DNA of 64,000 bases. Source: Neorhizobium tomejilense (GTDB lineage: Bacteria > Pseudomonadota > Alphaproteobacteria > Rhizobiales > Rhizobiaceae). Position numbers and translations under genes: made by a program. A model generated the notes under the pieces. It made no database searches. It was not told the origin of the DNA and saw nothing but the letters and a program-made list of their open reading frames with translations. Location of the stretch: the NCBI GenBank assembly GCA_002968845.1, contig PVBG01000009.1, positions 1 to 64,000 on the forward strand, in the 5' to 3' direction. Positions 43,582-52,279 of the stretch are shown in pieces. How positions within the stretch are numbered: the stretch's first letter is position 1; each line of letters starts with the position of its first letter.

Positions 43582-44577
43582 ATGAAAAAAATCCTCGCTT
43601 CCATGGTCTTCGCCGGCGGTCTCTATGCTTTTGCAGGTTCGGCACAAGCTGATTGTGGTTCAGTCTCGATCGCCGAAATGAACTGGGCTTCGGCCGGCAT
43701 TGCGGCCAATCTCGACAAGATCATCCTCGAACAAGGTTTCGGCTGCACGGTCCAGCTCGTCCCGGGCGACACGCTTCCGACCTTCACTTCCATGAACGAA
43801 AGAGGCCAGCCGGATCTGGCACCGGAGTTCTGGATCAACTCGGTGCGCACCACACTCGACAAGGCCGTTGCCGAGGGCCGCATGATCGTCGGAGCGGAGA
43901 TCCTCTCCGACGGGGCCGTCGAAGGCTGGTGGATCCCGAAATTCCTCGCCGACGCCCATCCCGATATCAAGACCGTGCAGCAGGCACTGATGCATCCGGA
44001 TCTTTTCCCGGCACAGCAGAAGCCCGGAAGGGGTGCCATCTATAACTGCCCGTCCGGCTGGAGCTGCCAGGTTTCGACCGCCAACCTTTTCCGGGCGCTT
44101 GGCGCCGAGGAAAAGAAGTTCGATCTGATCGATACCGGCACTGCCGCCGGCCTTGACGGTTCGATCACCAACGCCTTCGAGAAAAAGACCGGCTGGCTCG
44201 GCTACTACTGGGCGCCGACCGCCTTCCTCGGCAAATACGAGATGGTGAAGCTCTCCTTCAACGTCCCGCACGACAAGGCCGATTGGGACGCCTGCACCGC
44301 CGTGCCGAACTGCCCGAACCCGAAGGTCAACTCCTATCCGACCTCCCAGGCCTTCACTCTGGTCACCAAACAGTTCGCCCAGAAGGCCGAGGTGGCGATG
44401 GACTATATCAAGAGGCGCAAGTGGACCAATACGACGGTCAACAGCGCGCTCGCCTGGCAGGAAGCGAACAAGAGCACCAACGAAGCCGCCGCCAAACATT
44501 TCCTGCAAAGCAGTCCGGACATCTGGACCAAGTGGGTCGCTCCCGACGTCGCCGACAAGATCAAGGCAGCGCTCTGA
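43582..44577 (+). CDS. ProX/OpuAC-type quaternary-amine binding protein (orphan)
   Basis: A 331-residue periplasmic protein with a signal peptide cleaved near AQA (residue 23). It belongs to the OpuAC fold for betaine, choline and similar ligands: SIAEMNWASAGIAANLDKIILEQGFGCTVQLVPGDTLPTFTSM near the N terminus, with many Trp residues (WW at about 112, WLGYYW, WTKW) that could form an aromatic box. No permease or ATPase gene is adjacent, so it must use distant partners. It precedes the bmt gene by 118 bases on the same strand, suggesting a betaine-type ligand. Confidence 0.88.
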   Translation: MKKILASMVFAGGLYAFAGSAQADCGSVSIAEMNWASAGIAANLDKIILEQGFGCTVQLVPGDTLPTFTSMNERGQPDLAPEFWINSVRTTLDKAVAEGRMIVGAEILSDGAVEGWWIPKFLADAHPDIKTVQQALMHPDLFPAQQKPGRGAIYNCPSGWSCQVSTANLFRALGAEEKKFDLIDTGTAAGLDGSITNAFEKKTGWLGYYWAPTAFLGKYEMVKLSFNVPHDKADWDACTAVPNCPNPKVNSYPTSQAFTLVTKQFAQKAEVAMDYIKRRKWTNTTVNSALAWQEANKSTNEAAAKHFLQSSPDIWTKWVAPDVADKIKAAL

Positions 44578-44647
44578 GGCGATTGTTTGAACCGGCGCTG
44601 CTGAAGCCGCCAGCGTCGCGAAGAGGCATGCGGCAGCGAGTTGCAAT

Positions 44648-44669
44648 CATATAAAGGATTCTTTATATG
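44648..44669. promoter_or_regulatory. Perfect SahR-like palindrome before the homocysteine methyltransferase gene
   Basis: CATATAAAG (44648-44656), four bases, CTTTATATG (44661-44669) is a perfect inverted repeat ending 26 bases before the start codon. This AT-rich form resembles, from memory, operators of SahR, an ArsR-family repressor of methionine-cycle genes that responds to S-adenosylhomocysteine. I found no second copy in the window. The site is seen; its regulator is inferred. Confidence 0.65.
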
Positions 44670-44695
44670 ATATTTCCATTGCAAGGAGCGCCGCC

Positions 44696-45709
44696 ATGCC
44701 GACCGCCAACGCACTGACCGAACTTCTGGCCGAAAAGGGCGTGCTGCTGGCCGACGGCGCGACCGGCACCAATCTCTTCGCCATGGGCCTGGACGCCGGC
44801 GAAGCGCCGGAACTGTGGAATGAGGCCGCGCCTGAAAAGATCGAGAAGCTGCATCAGGATTTCGTCGATGCGGGCGCCGACATCATCCTCACCAATTCCT
44901 TCGGCGGCACGCGCCAGCGGCTGAAGCTGCACAAGGCTGAAGGCCGGGTGCACGAACTCAACCGGCTTGCGGCCGAGATTGCCCGCAAGGTGGCAGACGG
45001 AGCGGGCCGCAAGGTGATCGTCGCGGGTTCGGTCGGACCGACCGGCGAATTGTTCGTTCCGCTCGGAGCCCTGACCTACGAGGATGCGGTCGCCGCCTTC
45101 GCGGAACAGATCGAGGGCCTGAAGGCCGGCGGCGCCGATATCGCCTGGATCGAGACGATGTCCGCGCCGGAAGAAATCCGCGCGGCGGCCGAAGCTGCCG
45201 TCAGGGCCGGGTTGCCCTATACCTACACCGGCTCTTTCGACACGGCCGGCAGGACGATGATGGGCCTCGATCCCAAGCAGATCCACGGCGTGGCGAAGGA
45301 TGTCGGCGAAGGCCCGGTCGCGGCCGGTGCCAATTGCGGCGTCGGCGCCTCCGATATCCTGTCGAGCCTGCTCGACATCACCGCCGCCGATCCTGACGCC
45401 GTCACCATCGTCAAGGGCAATTGCGGCATTCCGGAATTTCGCGGCGCCGAGATCTTCTATTCCGGCACGCCGCCGCTGATGGCCGAATATGCGAGGCTCG
45501 CCCGCGATGCCGGCGCAAGGATCATCGGCGGATGCTGCGGCACGTCCTGCGAACACCTGGCCGCCATGCGCGCCGCACTCGACGATTATACCCCTCGGCC
45601 GCGACCGACGATCGAGGAAATCGTCGACAAGATCGGCCCGCTGCGCAATAAGACAGCCAGTGAATCGGGCGGAGATTCCGGCCGGGAAAGACGCCGCCGC
45701 CGCGGCTGA
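44696..45709 (+). CDS. bmt: Homocysteine S-methyltransferase domain protein (betaine–homocysteine methyltransferase type)
   Basis: A 337-residue protein of the homocysteine methyltransferase barrel. Zinc-binding Cys are visible in VKGNCGIPEF near residue 243 and IIGGCCGTS near 278. It also has GATGTNLFAMGL near the N terminus and TNSFGGTRQRL near 65. Rhizobial relatives are called Bmt and use glycine betaine or a methyl-corrinoid donor to make methionine. It could alternatively be the homocysteine module of a split methionine synthase. The C terminus is an unusual Arg run (GRERRRRRG). A SahR-like operator precedes it. Confidence 0.85.
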   Translation: MPTANALTELLAEKGVLLADGATGTNLFAMGLDAGEAPELWNEAAPEKIEKLHQDFVDAGADIILTNSFGGTRQRLKLHKAEGRVHELNRLAAEIARKVADGAGRKVIVAGSVGPTGELFVPLGALTYEDAVAAFAEQIEGLKAGGADIAWIETMSAPEEIRAAAEAAVRAGLPYTYTGSFDTAGRTMMGLDPKQIHGVAKDVGEGPVAAGANCGVGASDILSSLLDITAADPDAVTIVKGNCGIPEFRGAEIFYSGTPPLMAEYARLARDAGARIIGGCCGTSCEHLAAMRAALDDYTPRPRPTIEEIVDKIGPLRNKTASESGGDSGRERRRRRG

Positions 45710-45732
45710 CCGTTGGGCTGAAGGACACAGAC

Positions 45733-46077
45733 ATGGCAAACATATCCCCGATCGGCAGCCGGGAAACGGTAGCGGAGAGCCTTTCCACTTTCTCGACCGA
45801 AAATCAGTCCTGGCTGATGCTGTTGATGGACAATCCGACGTCCGACGACCTGCTGCTCGATGGTTTGCACCTCTACCTGCATAACGCGTCGGAAGCGAAG
45901 TTCCTGAATTCGCTGAAGCTGCAGAAGTGCGGCGAGTGGATCGGCGACATCGCCCCTGCCCGGCTGCAGATCCGGCTGATGGAGGCGGCGAAATCCAGCC
46001 AGCACCCGGCCTATTCAGCGTTTCGCGACGGGCTCGCCCGCTCCGGTGGGCTGGAGCGGGCATACCCCAAGGTTTGA
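45733..46077 (+). CDS. Hypothetical 114-residue protein after bmt
   Basis: I do not recognise this protein. It starts 23 bases after bmt with GAAGGACA upstream, so it is probably cotranscribed. It is acidic in the first half, with a Leu-rich helix (MLLMDNPTSDDLLLDGLHLYLH), then a basic stretch (LNSLKLQKCGEWIGD, single Cys), and no signal or membrane segment. The family link to methyl transfer is only positional. Its end is seven bases from the convergent VWA gene. Confidence 0.65.
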   Translation: MANISPIGSRETVAESLSTFSTENQSWLMLLMDNPTSDDLLLDGLHLYLHNASEAKFLNSLKLQKCGEWIGDIAPARLQIRLMEAAKSSQHPAYSAFRDGLARSGGLERAYPKV

Positions 46078-46084
46078 GTGCCGC

Positions 46085-48142
46085 CTAACGACGGTCCAGG
46101 GTTTCGGCGAGCCGCACCAGGTCGAGGAACCCGCCCCGATATCCGAACGCATCCTCGCCGCGGGCATTGCGCGCCATGTCGAGGATCAGGCGGTAGGGAT
46201 AGGCGTCGAGCGCATCGGTGCCGCGCAGTTTCTGACCGAAGGCGGCGACGGCCGTGGCGAAACGCACGTCCTGAGGCGCCGTCGAGAAGTCGCGCACCGC
46301 ATTCATTTCGGTGACGACAGTGGTGATCAGCTTGCTGGTGTCGCCATCCGGCTGCTTGTAGCGGATCTTGACGAAGGCCATTTCATCGGAGACCGGGATT
46401 GGCGCCGACGCCGCGGCCGGGCCGTAACGGAGCGGGTCGTTGAGCGCCGAGGCACTGCCTTTCGGCGTCACCTCGTAGATCGCCGTCACCGCATGGCCGG
46501 AGCCGATATCGCCGGCATCCACCCGGTCGTTGTTGAAATCCTCACGCTTCAGCGCCCGGGTCTCGTAGCCGACCAGACGATATTCGCCGATCTGTTGCGG
46601 ATTGAACTCCACCTGGATCTTGACGTCCTTGGCGATCGGGAAAAGCGTCGAGCCGGCCTCGTCGACAAGCGCCTTCTGCGCCTCGGCGAGCGTATCGATA
46701 TAGGCGGCCGTGCCGTTGCCGTTCTGAGCGAGCATCTGCATCAGGCTGTCGTTGAGATTGCCCTTTCCGAAACCGAGAACCGACAGGAAGATGCCGTCCT
46801 TGCGGCGCTGCTCGATGATCCGCTTGAGCTCTTCGTCGCTCGAAACGCCCACGTTGAAATCGCCGTCGGTGGCCAGCATCACCCGGTTGACGCCGCCCTG
46901 GATAAAGGCCTGGCGGGCCAGGCGATAGGCCGCATCGATGCCTTCGGCGCCGGCCGTCGAGCCGCCGGGCCGCAGATTGTCGATTGCAGCGAGAATCTTG
47001 TCCCGCTCACGGGCGGACGTCGGCTCAAGCACCGTCCCGGCATTGCCTGCATAGGTGACGATCGAGACCTTGTCCTCCGGCTTCAGCTTGCCGACCAGCA
47101 GCCGGAAAGCGCTTTTCAGCAAAGGCAGCCTGTCCGGCGCGTTCATCGAGCCTGAGACGTCGATCAGGAAAACGAGATTGGCGGCAGGCTGCGCGGCCGG
47201 CGCGGTCTCGAAACCCTTGATCGCCACATGCATCAGCCGCGTGCCGCTATTCCACGGCGTCGGCGTGACGGTGACGGTGGTGCGGAACGGTTCGTCGACC
47301 GTCTGCGGCCGTGGCCAGTCATAGGGGAAATAATTGATCATCTCCTCGACACGCACACTGTCGGGATCAGGCAGATGTCCCTCCAGCAGCGAGCGTCGGA
47401 CGAAGGCGTAGGACGCGGTATCGACGTCGACGGAGAAGGTCGAGACAGGATCGGTCGCGACGCTCTTTACCGGATTGGTGTTCGCATTGGCGAAACGGTC
47501 GCGGCTTTCTTCGAGTGTCGGCAGGATTTCGCGCTCGGTTGGCGCATAACGGGGAGCGGCGGCCAATGGTACCGCGCGCTCAGCCATGACCGGCGGCGGT
47601 GCCACGGGAGCGGGCGCCACGCTTCCTTTGGCCGCGCCGCCGCTGGCCTCCCGCTTGTTCAGCAGCCGGGCAACATCCGAGGCGTCAAAATCGCTTTGCC
47701 TGGGTTGAGCCGATGGTGCAGCGTCACTCCCCCGTACCGCTTCCTGCTGCCGCGGTTCAGCCGGCTTCGCGACTGACGGCACCGGACCTCTTTCCACAGT
47801 GGGCTTCGGCGCGTCCAGGACTTGCGGCAGGGCGACCTGGCCTGAGTTCGGCAGGTTTCCGCGCGTCAGTTCGAATGTCAGCAGTGCGGCTGTGGGAATG
47901 ATCAGCATCGTCGCAAGCGCAGAGCCGGCGAGATAACGGTGTTGGGTGACCATGCGAGTGCTCCAGATCCGGTTGAGAACGGAGCTTTGACGCTGCCACC
48001 AGGAACTTCCTTTGCCGGGTGCGGCATTTTTTTCCGTCTCGTCGAACGCCTGCATGGCGGCGGCAAGCGCACGGGCGCGTGCCGCATCGGAAGCGCGGGG
48101 CGCCGGCGCAAGGTTGCCGAGCTGGTCGAATTCGTCCGTCAT
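46085..48142 (-). CDS. Membrane-anchored von Willebrand factor A domain protein (YfbK-like)
   Basis: A 685-residue protein. Residues 1-65 are likely cytoplasmic, one membrane helix follows at about 66-95 (YLAGSALATMLIIPTAALLTF), then a Pro/Ala-rich linker to about 200, a YfbK N-terminal domain (TDPVSTFSVDVDTASYAFVRRSLLEG), the VWA domain near 310-500 with the MIDAS motif DVSGSMN and later ATDGDFNVG, and a DUF3520-like C terminus. The start at 48142 has GGAGG upstream, two bases past the sigma stop codon. It may be the sigma factor's membrane partner. Confidence 0.88.
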   Translation of the reverse strand: MTDEFDQLGNLAPAPRASDAARARALAAAMQAFDETEKNAAPGKGSSWWQRQSSVLNRIWSTRMVTQHRYLAGSALATMLIIPTAALLTFELTRGNLPNSGQVALPQVLDAPKPTVERGPVPSVAKPAEPRQQEAVRGSDAAPSAQPRQSDFDASDVARLLNKREASGGAAKGSVAPAPVAPPPVMAERAVPLAAAPRYAPTEREILPTLEESRDRFANANTNPVKSVATDPVSTFSVDVDTASYAFVRRSLLEGHLPDPDSVRVEEMINYFPYDWPRPQTVDEPFRTTVTVTPTPWNSGTRLMHVAIKGFETAPAAQPAANLVFLIDVSGSMNAPDRLPLLKSAFRLLVGKLKPEDKVSIVTYAGNAGTVLEPTSARERDKILAAIDNLRPGGSTAGAEGIDAAYRLARQAFIQGGVNRVMLATDGDFNVGVSSDEELKRIIEQRRKDGIFLSVLGFGKGNLNDSLMQMLAQNGNGTAAYIDTLAEAQKALVDEAGSTLFPIAKDVKIQVEFNPQQIGEYRLVGYETRALKREDFNNDRVDAGDIGSGHAVTAIYEVTPKGSASALNDPLRYGPAAASAPIPVSDEMAFVKIRYKQPDGDTSKLITTVVTEMNAVRDFSTAPQDVRFATAVAAFGQKLRGTDALDAYPYRLILDMARNARGEDAFGYRGGFLDLVRLAETLDRR

Positions 48143-48144
48143 GG

Positions 48145-48672
48145 TCAAACCGCCTCCTTCTTCAGAAGGTCCTTCAATCGTTTGCGAGCCTCGTGCAGAT
48201 GCCAGGAGACCGTGTTTTCGCTGCAGTCGAGAACGCCCGCCGCAGCCGCATGGGAGAGCCCTTCGCTATGGACCAGCAGGACCGCATCCCGCTGCTTTTC
48301 CGGCAGGCGGCGCACCGCGGCCCACAGCCAGTTGCCGCGATCATCCTCCTCCGGCTCCAGATGCGAAAAGAAGATCGGGTCGTTTGCAAGCCGGTCCTGG
48401 TCCCGTCGCCGGCGGGAGGACTGGCGCTGATGGTCGCGCACCGCATTCAGTGTCAGCGTGTAGAGCCAGGTGCGGAACGCCGACTGCCCCTTGAAGCTGC
48501 GGATCGCCTTGCCCAGGCGGATGCAGACGTCCTGGGCGATGTCTTCCGCATCGCTTTGCGAGCCGCACCAGCGCCAGGCGACGGCATGAATGAAATCGTA
48601 ATGCGCCGCGACGAGCGCTGAAAACGCATTGCGGTCGCCCTGGCATGCCTTATCGAGGATTTCCGCGCTCAC
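48145..48672 (-). CDS. ECF-type RNA polymerase sigma factor
   Basis: A 175-residue sigma factor with region 2 at about residues 10-80 (YDFIHAVAWRWCGSQSDAEDIAQDVCIRLGKAIRSFKGQSAFRTWLYTLTLNAVRDHQR) and region 4 at about 115-170 (LPEKQRDAVLLVHSEGLSHAAAAGVLDCSENTVSWHLHEARKRL). The GTG at 48672 is the start, with AGGCGGATAA upstream. It is followed directly by the VWA membrane protein gene, a pairing common in alphaproteobacteria. No separate anti-sigma gene is seen. Confidence 0.92.
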   Translation of the reverse strand: MSAEILDKACQGDRNAFSALVAAHYDFIHAVAWRWCGSQSDAEDIAQDVCIRLGKAIRSFKGQSAFRTWLYTLTLNAVRDHQRQSSRRRRDQDRLANDPIFFSHLEPEEDDRGNWLWAAVRRLPEKQRDAVLLVHSEGLSHAAAAGVLDCSENTVSWHLHEARKRLKDLLKKEAV

Positions 48673-48756
48673 TTATCCGCCTGCTTTTCCGTCGCTTGAG
48701 AGCTTAGACGTTTCGCTCCGGAAATTCCTTGGGTACCCAGGAAAAACTTTTTTCGC

Positions 48757-49434
48757 TCACCGCACCAGCGCTTCCATATGGAACCGGAGCTGCCCCAGCG
48801 GGTAGCGATATTGTACACCCACCGGACAGGAATTACGGGCAACGCAGCCGGAGACCATGCAGGTCACCTTGCTTGCATCGCTTGCAAGATAGGCGCTGCA
48901 TCGGGGAATGTCGAAGCCCGACAGGCTGACCGCATTGACGGGACAGGCCGACAGGCAGGGCTTTTCGGCGCAGCTCTCGCAAGGATGCTTGGCCTCACCC
49001 GGCGAACTCTCTATCGCGAAAGGAAAACCCAGAGCGCCGCGATAACCGTGCCAGAGCCCGAACTGCGGATGGATGAGGATGCCGAGCGGCGACGACTTCA
49101 GACCTTCGGCCTTCATCGCCCATTGCTGGAACGGCTGCCAGGGCGGATCGGAGGGGAAATAGGCAGCGGCTCCGAGCTGCTCGGCGAGCGGCCGGATCAG
49201 GGACTTCGACCACGTATCGAGGGGATCGGGACCGTCATGGTCTTTTCGCCATTCCGTGAACGACGGCCAGATCGAACCGCCGACATTGCCGAGCAATACG
49301 ACGGACCTGGCAAGTGCGCCGTCACCCAGCAACGGCCCCTCGCCCGTTCCGAAATTCACCACCCCGCGGATCAGGATGCCGTGGGGTTCGAGCCCCGCGG
49401 CAATCTCGTCGAGAACTGGTGAAGGCGGCCTCAC
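48757..49434 (-). CDS. Small 4Fe-4S protein, QueG-like C-terminal part
   Basis: A protein of about 225 residues with two iron-sulfur Cys clusters near its end: CESCAEKPCLSACPVNA (C-x2-C-x4-C-x3-CP) and CSAYLASDASKVTCMVSGCVARNSCPVG. They resemble the ferredoxin region of epoxyqueuosine reductase-like corrinoid proteins, but the protein is far shorter than QueG (over 350 residues). The start is uncertain; a GTG at 49434 with AGGGG upstream is chosen. It follows the MttB-family gene on the same strand, so it may supply electrons to corrinoid reactivation. Confidence 0.65.
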   Translation of the reverse strand: MRPPSPVLDEIAAGLEPHGILIRGVVNFGTGEGPLLGDGALARSVVLLGNVGGSIWPSFTEWRKDHDGPDPLDTWSKSLIRPLAEQLGAAAYFPSDPPWQPFQQWAMKAEGLKSSPLGILIHPQFGLWHGYRGALGFPFAIESSPGEAKHPCESCAEKPCLSACPVNAVSLSGFDIPRCSAYLASDASKVTCMVSGCVARNSCPVGVQYRYPLGQLRFHMEALVR

Positions 49435-49535
49435 CGAGGCCCCTGGTATTTGTAGTGAGGGCGCCAAACCCCTTCCTGGACGAAATCGGCGACCAGCCTG
49501 GCACCGCCTTGCTCCCTGGCGGCATCGGGCTCTCT

Positions 49536-51110
49536 TCAGGTGAAGGCGTCGGGCATCGAATCCTTGCGATCCTTGATGAACGCCAGCAGCGCTTCGTCGA
49601 TCGCGGGATCGAGCGGCGGTGCTTCGTAGCTGTCGAGCCAGGAGCGGCAGAGCGCATTGGCGCGCTGCTCGATCCGCTTCTCGCCCTCGATTTCCCACTG
49701 TTCGAAGGAATTGTTGTCCATCAGCGCCGAACGGTAGAAGGCCGTCTGGAAATGCGCCTGGGTATGGGCGCAGCCGAGATAATGGCTTCCGGGGCCGACT
49801 TCGCGGATCGCGTCGAGAGCCTGGCCCTCTTCGGACAAATCGACGCCCTGCGCCATCTTCTGCATCATGCCGAGCTGATCCTGGTCGATCATGAATTTCT
49901 CGTAGGACGACACCAGGCCGCCTTCCAGCCAGCCGGCGGCATGCAGCACGAAGTTTGTGCCGGCGAGCAGCGTCGTGTTCAGCGTATTGGCCGATTCGTG
50001 CGCCGCCTGGGCATCGGGCACTTTCGAGCCGCAGAGCGAACCGCCTGTGCGGAACGGCAGGCCGAGGCGGCGGGCAAGCTGGGCGGCACCGTAAGAGACC
50101 AGCGACGGCTCCGGGGTCCCGAAAGTCGGCGCACCGGACTGCATCGAGATCGAGGCCGCGAACGTTCCGAACAGCACCGGCGAGCCCTTGCGGATCAGTT
50201 GCGTCAGCGCAGCACCGGCCAGCACCTCGGCAAGGATCTGCGTCAGCGTGCCGGTCACCGTTACCGGGCTCATCGCGCCCGAGAGAATGAACGGCGACAC
50301 GACCGAGGCCTGGTTATGCCGCGCATACACCTTCAGTGCGCCGAGCATGGTCCCGTCGAACACCATCGGAGAGTTGGCGTTGATAAGGTTCAGGGTGACG
50401 CAATTGTTCTCGACGAACTCGTCGCCGAAGACCAGCTTCGCCATGGCGACGGTGTCCTCGGCGCGTTCCGGTGCGGTGACCGATCCCATGAACGGCTTGT
50501 CGGAATATTTGATATGGCTGTAGATCATATCGAGATGCCGCTTGTTGACCGGCACGTCGACCGGCTCGCAGACAGTGCCGCCCGACGAATGCATCGACGG
50601 CGCCATATAGGCGAGCTTCACGAAATTGCGGAAATCCTCGATCGTCGCATAACGGCGCTTGCCGTCGAGGTCGCGCACGAAGGGAGGTCCGTAGACCGGT
50701 GCGAACACGGTCGCCTTGCCGCCGATCTGGACATTGCGCTCCGGGTTGCGCGCATGCCAGGTGATTTCGCTCGGTGCGGTCTTCAGGAGTTCGCGGCAGA
50801 GGCCCTTGGGGAAATGCACCCGGTGGCCCCGGACGTCGGCACCCGCCTGCGCCCAGAGTTCGAGCGCTTCCTCGTCTTCGCGGAATTCGATGCCGATCTC
50901 TTCGAGGATCAGATCCGCATTACGCTCGATGAGAGCGAGACCCTCCTCGTCCAGCACCTCGTAGACACCGATCTTGCGGGTGATATAGGGCAAGGAGAGG
51001 CCTGGACCGTTACCTGCGCGGGCTGCGCGACGGCCTGCCGCTCCCCGCTCGCCGCGGCCACGTCTGGCCCCGCTGCCTGCCGGTTCCGTCTCTGGGGTCA
51101 AATCGTCCAT
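49536..51110 (-). CDS. MttB superfamily corrinoid methyltransferase, non-pyrrolysine
   Basis: A 524-residue protein of the trimethylamine methyltransferase superfamily, reading through without an internal TAG, so no pyrrolysine. Relatives include MtgB, which moves a methyl from glycine betaine to a corrinoid protein. The barrel spans about residues 50-510: IYSHIKYSDKPFMGSVTAPERAED and LCGSKVPDAQAAHESANTL are family stretches. The N-terminal 33 residues are odd: ARRGRGERGAAGRRAARAG at 15-33 is Arg/Gly/Ala-rich. The start at 51110 has GAGGAAC upstream. It is divergent from the corrinoid protein gene. Confidence 0.9.
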   Translation of the reverse strand: MDDLTPETEPAGSGARRGRGERGAAGRRAARAGNGPGLSLPYITRKIGVYEVLDEEGLALIERNADLILEEIGIEFREDEEALELWAQAGADVRGHRVHFPKGLCRELLKTAPSEITWHARNPERNVQIGGKATVFAPVYGPPFVRDLDGKRRYATIEDFRNFVKLAYMAPSMHSSGGTVCEPVDVPVNKRHLDMIYSHIKYSDKPFMGSVTAPERAEDTVAMAKLVFGDEFVENNCVTLNLINANSPMVFDGTMLGALKVYARHNQASVVSPFILSGAMSPVTVTGTLTQILAEVLAGAALTQLIRKGSPVLFGTFAASISMQSGAPTFGTPEPSLVSYGAAQLARRLGLPFRTGGSLCGSKVPDAQAAHESANTLNTTLLAGTNFVLHAAGWLEGGLVSSYEKFMIDQDQLGMMQKMAQGVDLSEEGQALDAIREVGPGSHYLGCAHTQAHFQTAFYRSALMDNNSFEQWEIEGEKRIEQRANALCRSWLDSYEAPPLDPAIDEALLAFIKDRKDSMPDAFT

Positions 51111-51374
51111 GATGTTCCTCGCCTCCGCTTTGAAAAGCGCCTCAAGCCTTTTTGATGCGCCATGCTAGGCTCATGCGCAAGCCGAGCCCCGCCTTTCTGC
51201 GTCACGGGTTTGTACAGGACAGACATCACGCCGTGATCTTCCGTCGTTTTTCCGACGCGCCGCTGTCGCATACGAAAGAAATTGCCAAGCAAATTAAAGG
51301 TACAGATAGTCGGGACGGTAAACGTCTGATTTGCCGGCCTTCGAGCCGGCCCCTCGAACGAAGGGAAGCATTGC

Positions 51375-52076
51375 ATGTCCGACGACGAAATCATCCTGGC
51401 GGAACTTTCAGACGAGGAACTCGTGCAGCAGATGCACGACGATCTTTACGACGGCTTGAAGGAGGAGATCGAGGAGGCGACCAACATCCTGCTCGCCCGC
51501 GGCTGGACGCCCTATGACGTCCTCACCAAGGCCCTGGTCGAGGGCATGCGCATCGTCGGCATCGACTTCCGCGACGGCATTCTTTTCGTGCCGGAAGTGC
51601 TGCTCTCGGCGAGTGCCATGAAGGCGGGCATGTTCATCCTGCGGCCGCTTCTGGTCGAGACCGGCGCTCCCAAACTCGGCAAGATGGTGATCGGCACCGT
51701 CAAGGGCGACATCCACGACATCGGCAAGAACCTCGTCGGCATGATGATGGAGGGAGCGGGCTTCGACGTGGTCGATCTTGGCATCAACAACCCCGTCGAG
51801 AACTATCTCGATGCGATTGAGCGGGAGCAGCCGGATATTCTCGGAATGTCGGCGCTTTTGACTACGACCATGCCCTATATGAAGGTCGTCATCGATACGC
51901 TGAAGGAAAAGGGTATGCGCGACGACTATATCGTGCTTGTCGGCGGCGCGCCGCTCAACGAGGAATTCGGCAAGGCGGTCGGCGCCGATGCCTATTGCCG
52001 CGATGCGGCGGTCGCTGTCGAAACGGCAAAGGAATACATCCGCCGCAAGCACAACAGCCTTGCCGCCGGCGCCTGA
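51375..52076 (+). CDS. Corrinoid (B12-binding) protein, MtbC/MtgC type
   Basis: A 233-residue protein with the B12-binding cap (residues about 12-95: DLYDGLKEEIEEATNILLARGWTPYDVLTKALVEGM) and the Rossmann cobalamin domain. The base-off ligand His is in VKGDIHDIGKNLVGMM near residues 113-128, with later LLTTTMPYMK and VLVGGAPLNEEFG motifs. It shuttles the methyl group between methyltransferases. The start at 51375 follows GAAGGGAAG. It is divergent from the MttB gene and upstream of DUF1638 and the pterin methyltransferase. Confidence 0.95.
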   Translation: MSDDEIILAELSDEELVQQMHDDLYDGLKEEIEEATNILLARGWTPYDVLTKALVEGMRIVGIDFRDGILFVPEVLLSASAMKAGMFILRPLLVETGAPKLGKMVIGTVKGDIHDIGKNLVGMMMEGAGFDVVDLGINNPVENYLDAIEREQPDILGMSALLTTTMPYMKVVIDTLKEKGMRDDYIVLVGGAPLNEEFGKAVGADAYCRDAAVAVETAKEYIRRKHNSLAAGA

Positions 52077-52106
52077 GGCGCCGAACGGCTTGCTGACGGC
52101 GACGCC

Positions 52107-52265
52107 TTAGCGCGCAGCGCGATCGACCCGGCGTCCCGCATCCTGCGTGGCATTGACGGTATTGGCCGCATCCTGGCCCATGCCGCGAATGGTATTGCCG
52201 CAGGACGTGAGAGAAACCATCGTCGCGAAAAGAGCGGCGATCACCGTGACTGTCTTGGCCGTCAT
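52107..52265 (-). CDS. Entericidin-like small lipoprotein
   Basis: A 52-residue lipoprotein: basic start, hydrophobic signal and the lipobox LTSC at about residues 19-22, then NTIRGMGQDAANTVNATQDAGRRVDRAAR, typical of the EcnA/EcnB family. The family is small membrane-interacting lipoproteins of unclear role outside enterobacteria. It is on the minus strand, between the corrinoid and DUF1638 genes, an unrelated insertion. Confidence 0.85.
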   Translation of the reverse strand: MTAKTVTVIAALFATMVSLTSCGNTIRGMGQDAANTVNATQDAGRRVDRAAR

Positions 52266-52279
52266 GTTAGAATACTCCG

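Noticed and set aside
49536-51110. Possibility that the MttB homologue uses pyrrolysine
   Set aside because: The frame has no internal TAG, and no pyl genes are visible. It is a non-pyrrolysine member.
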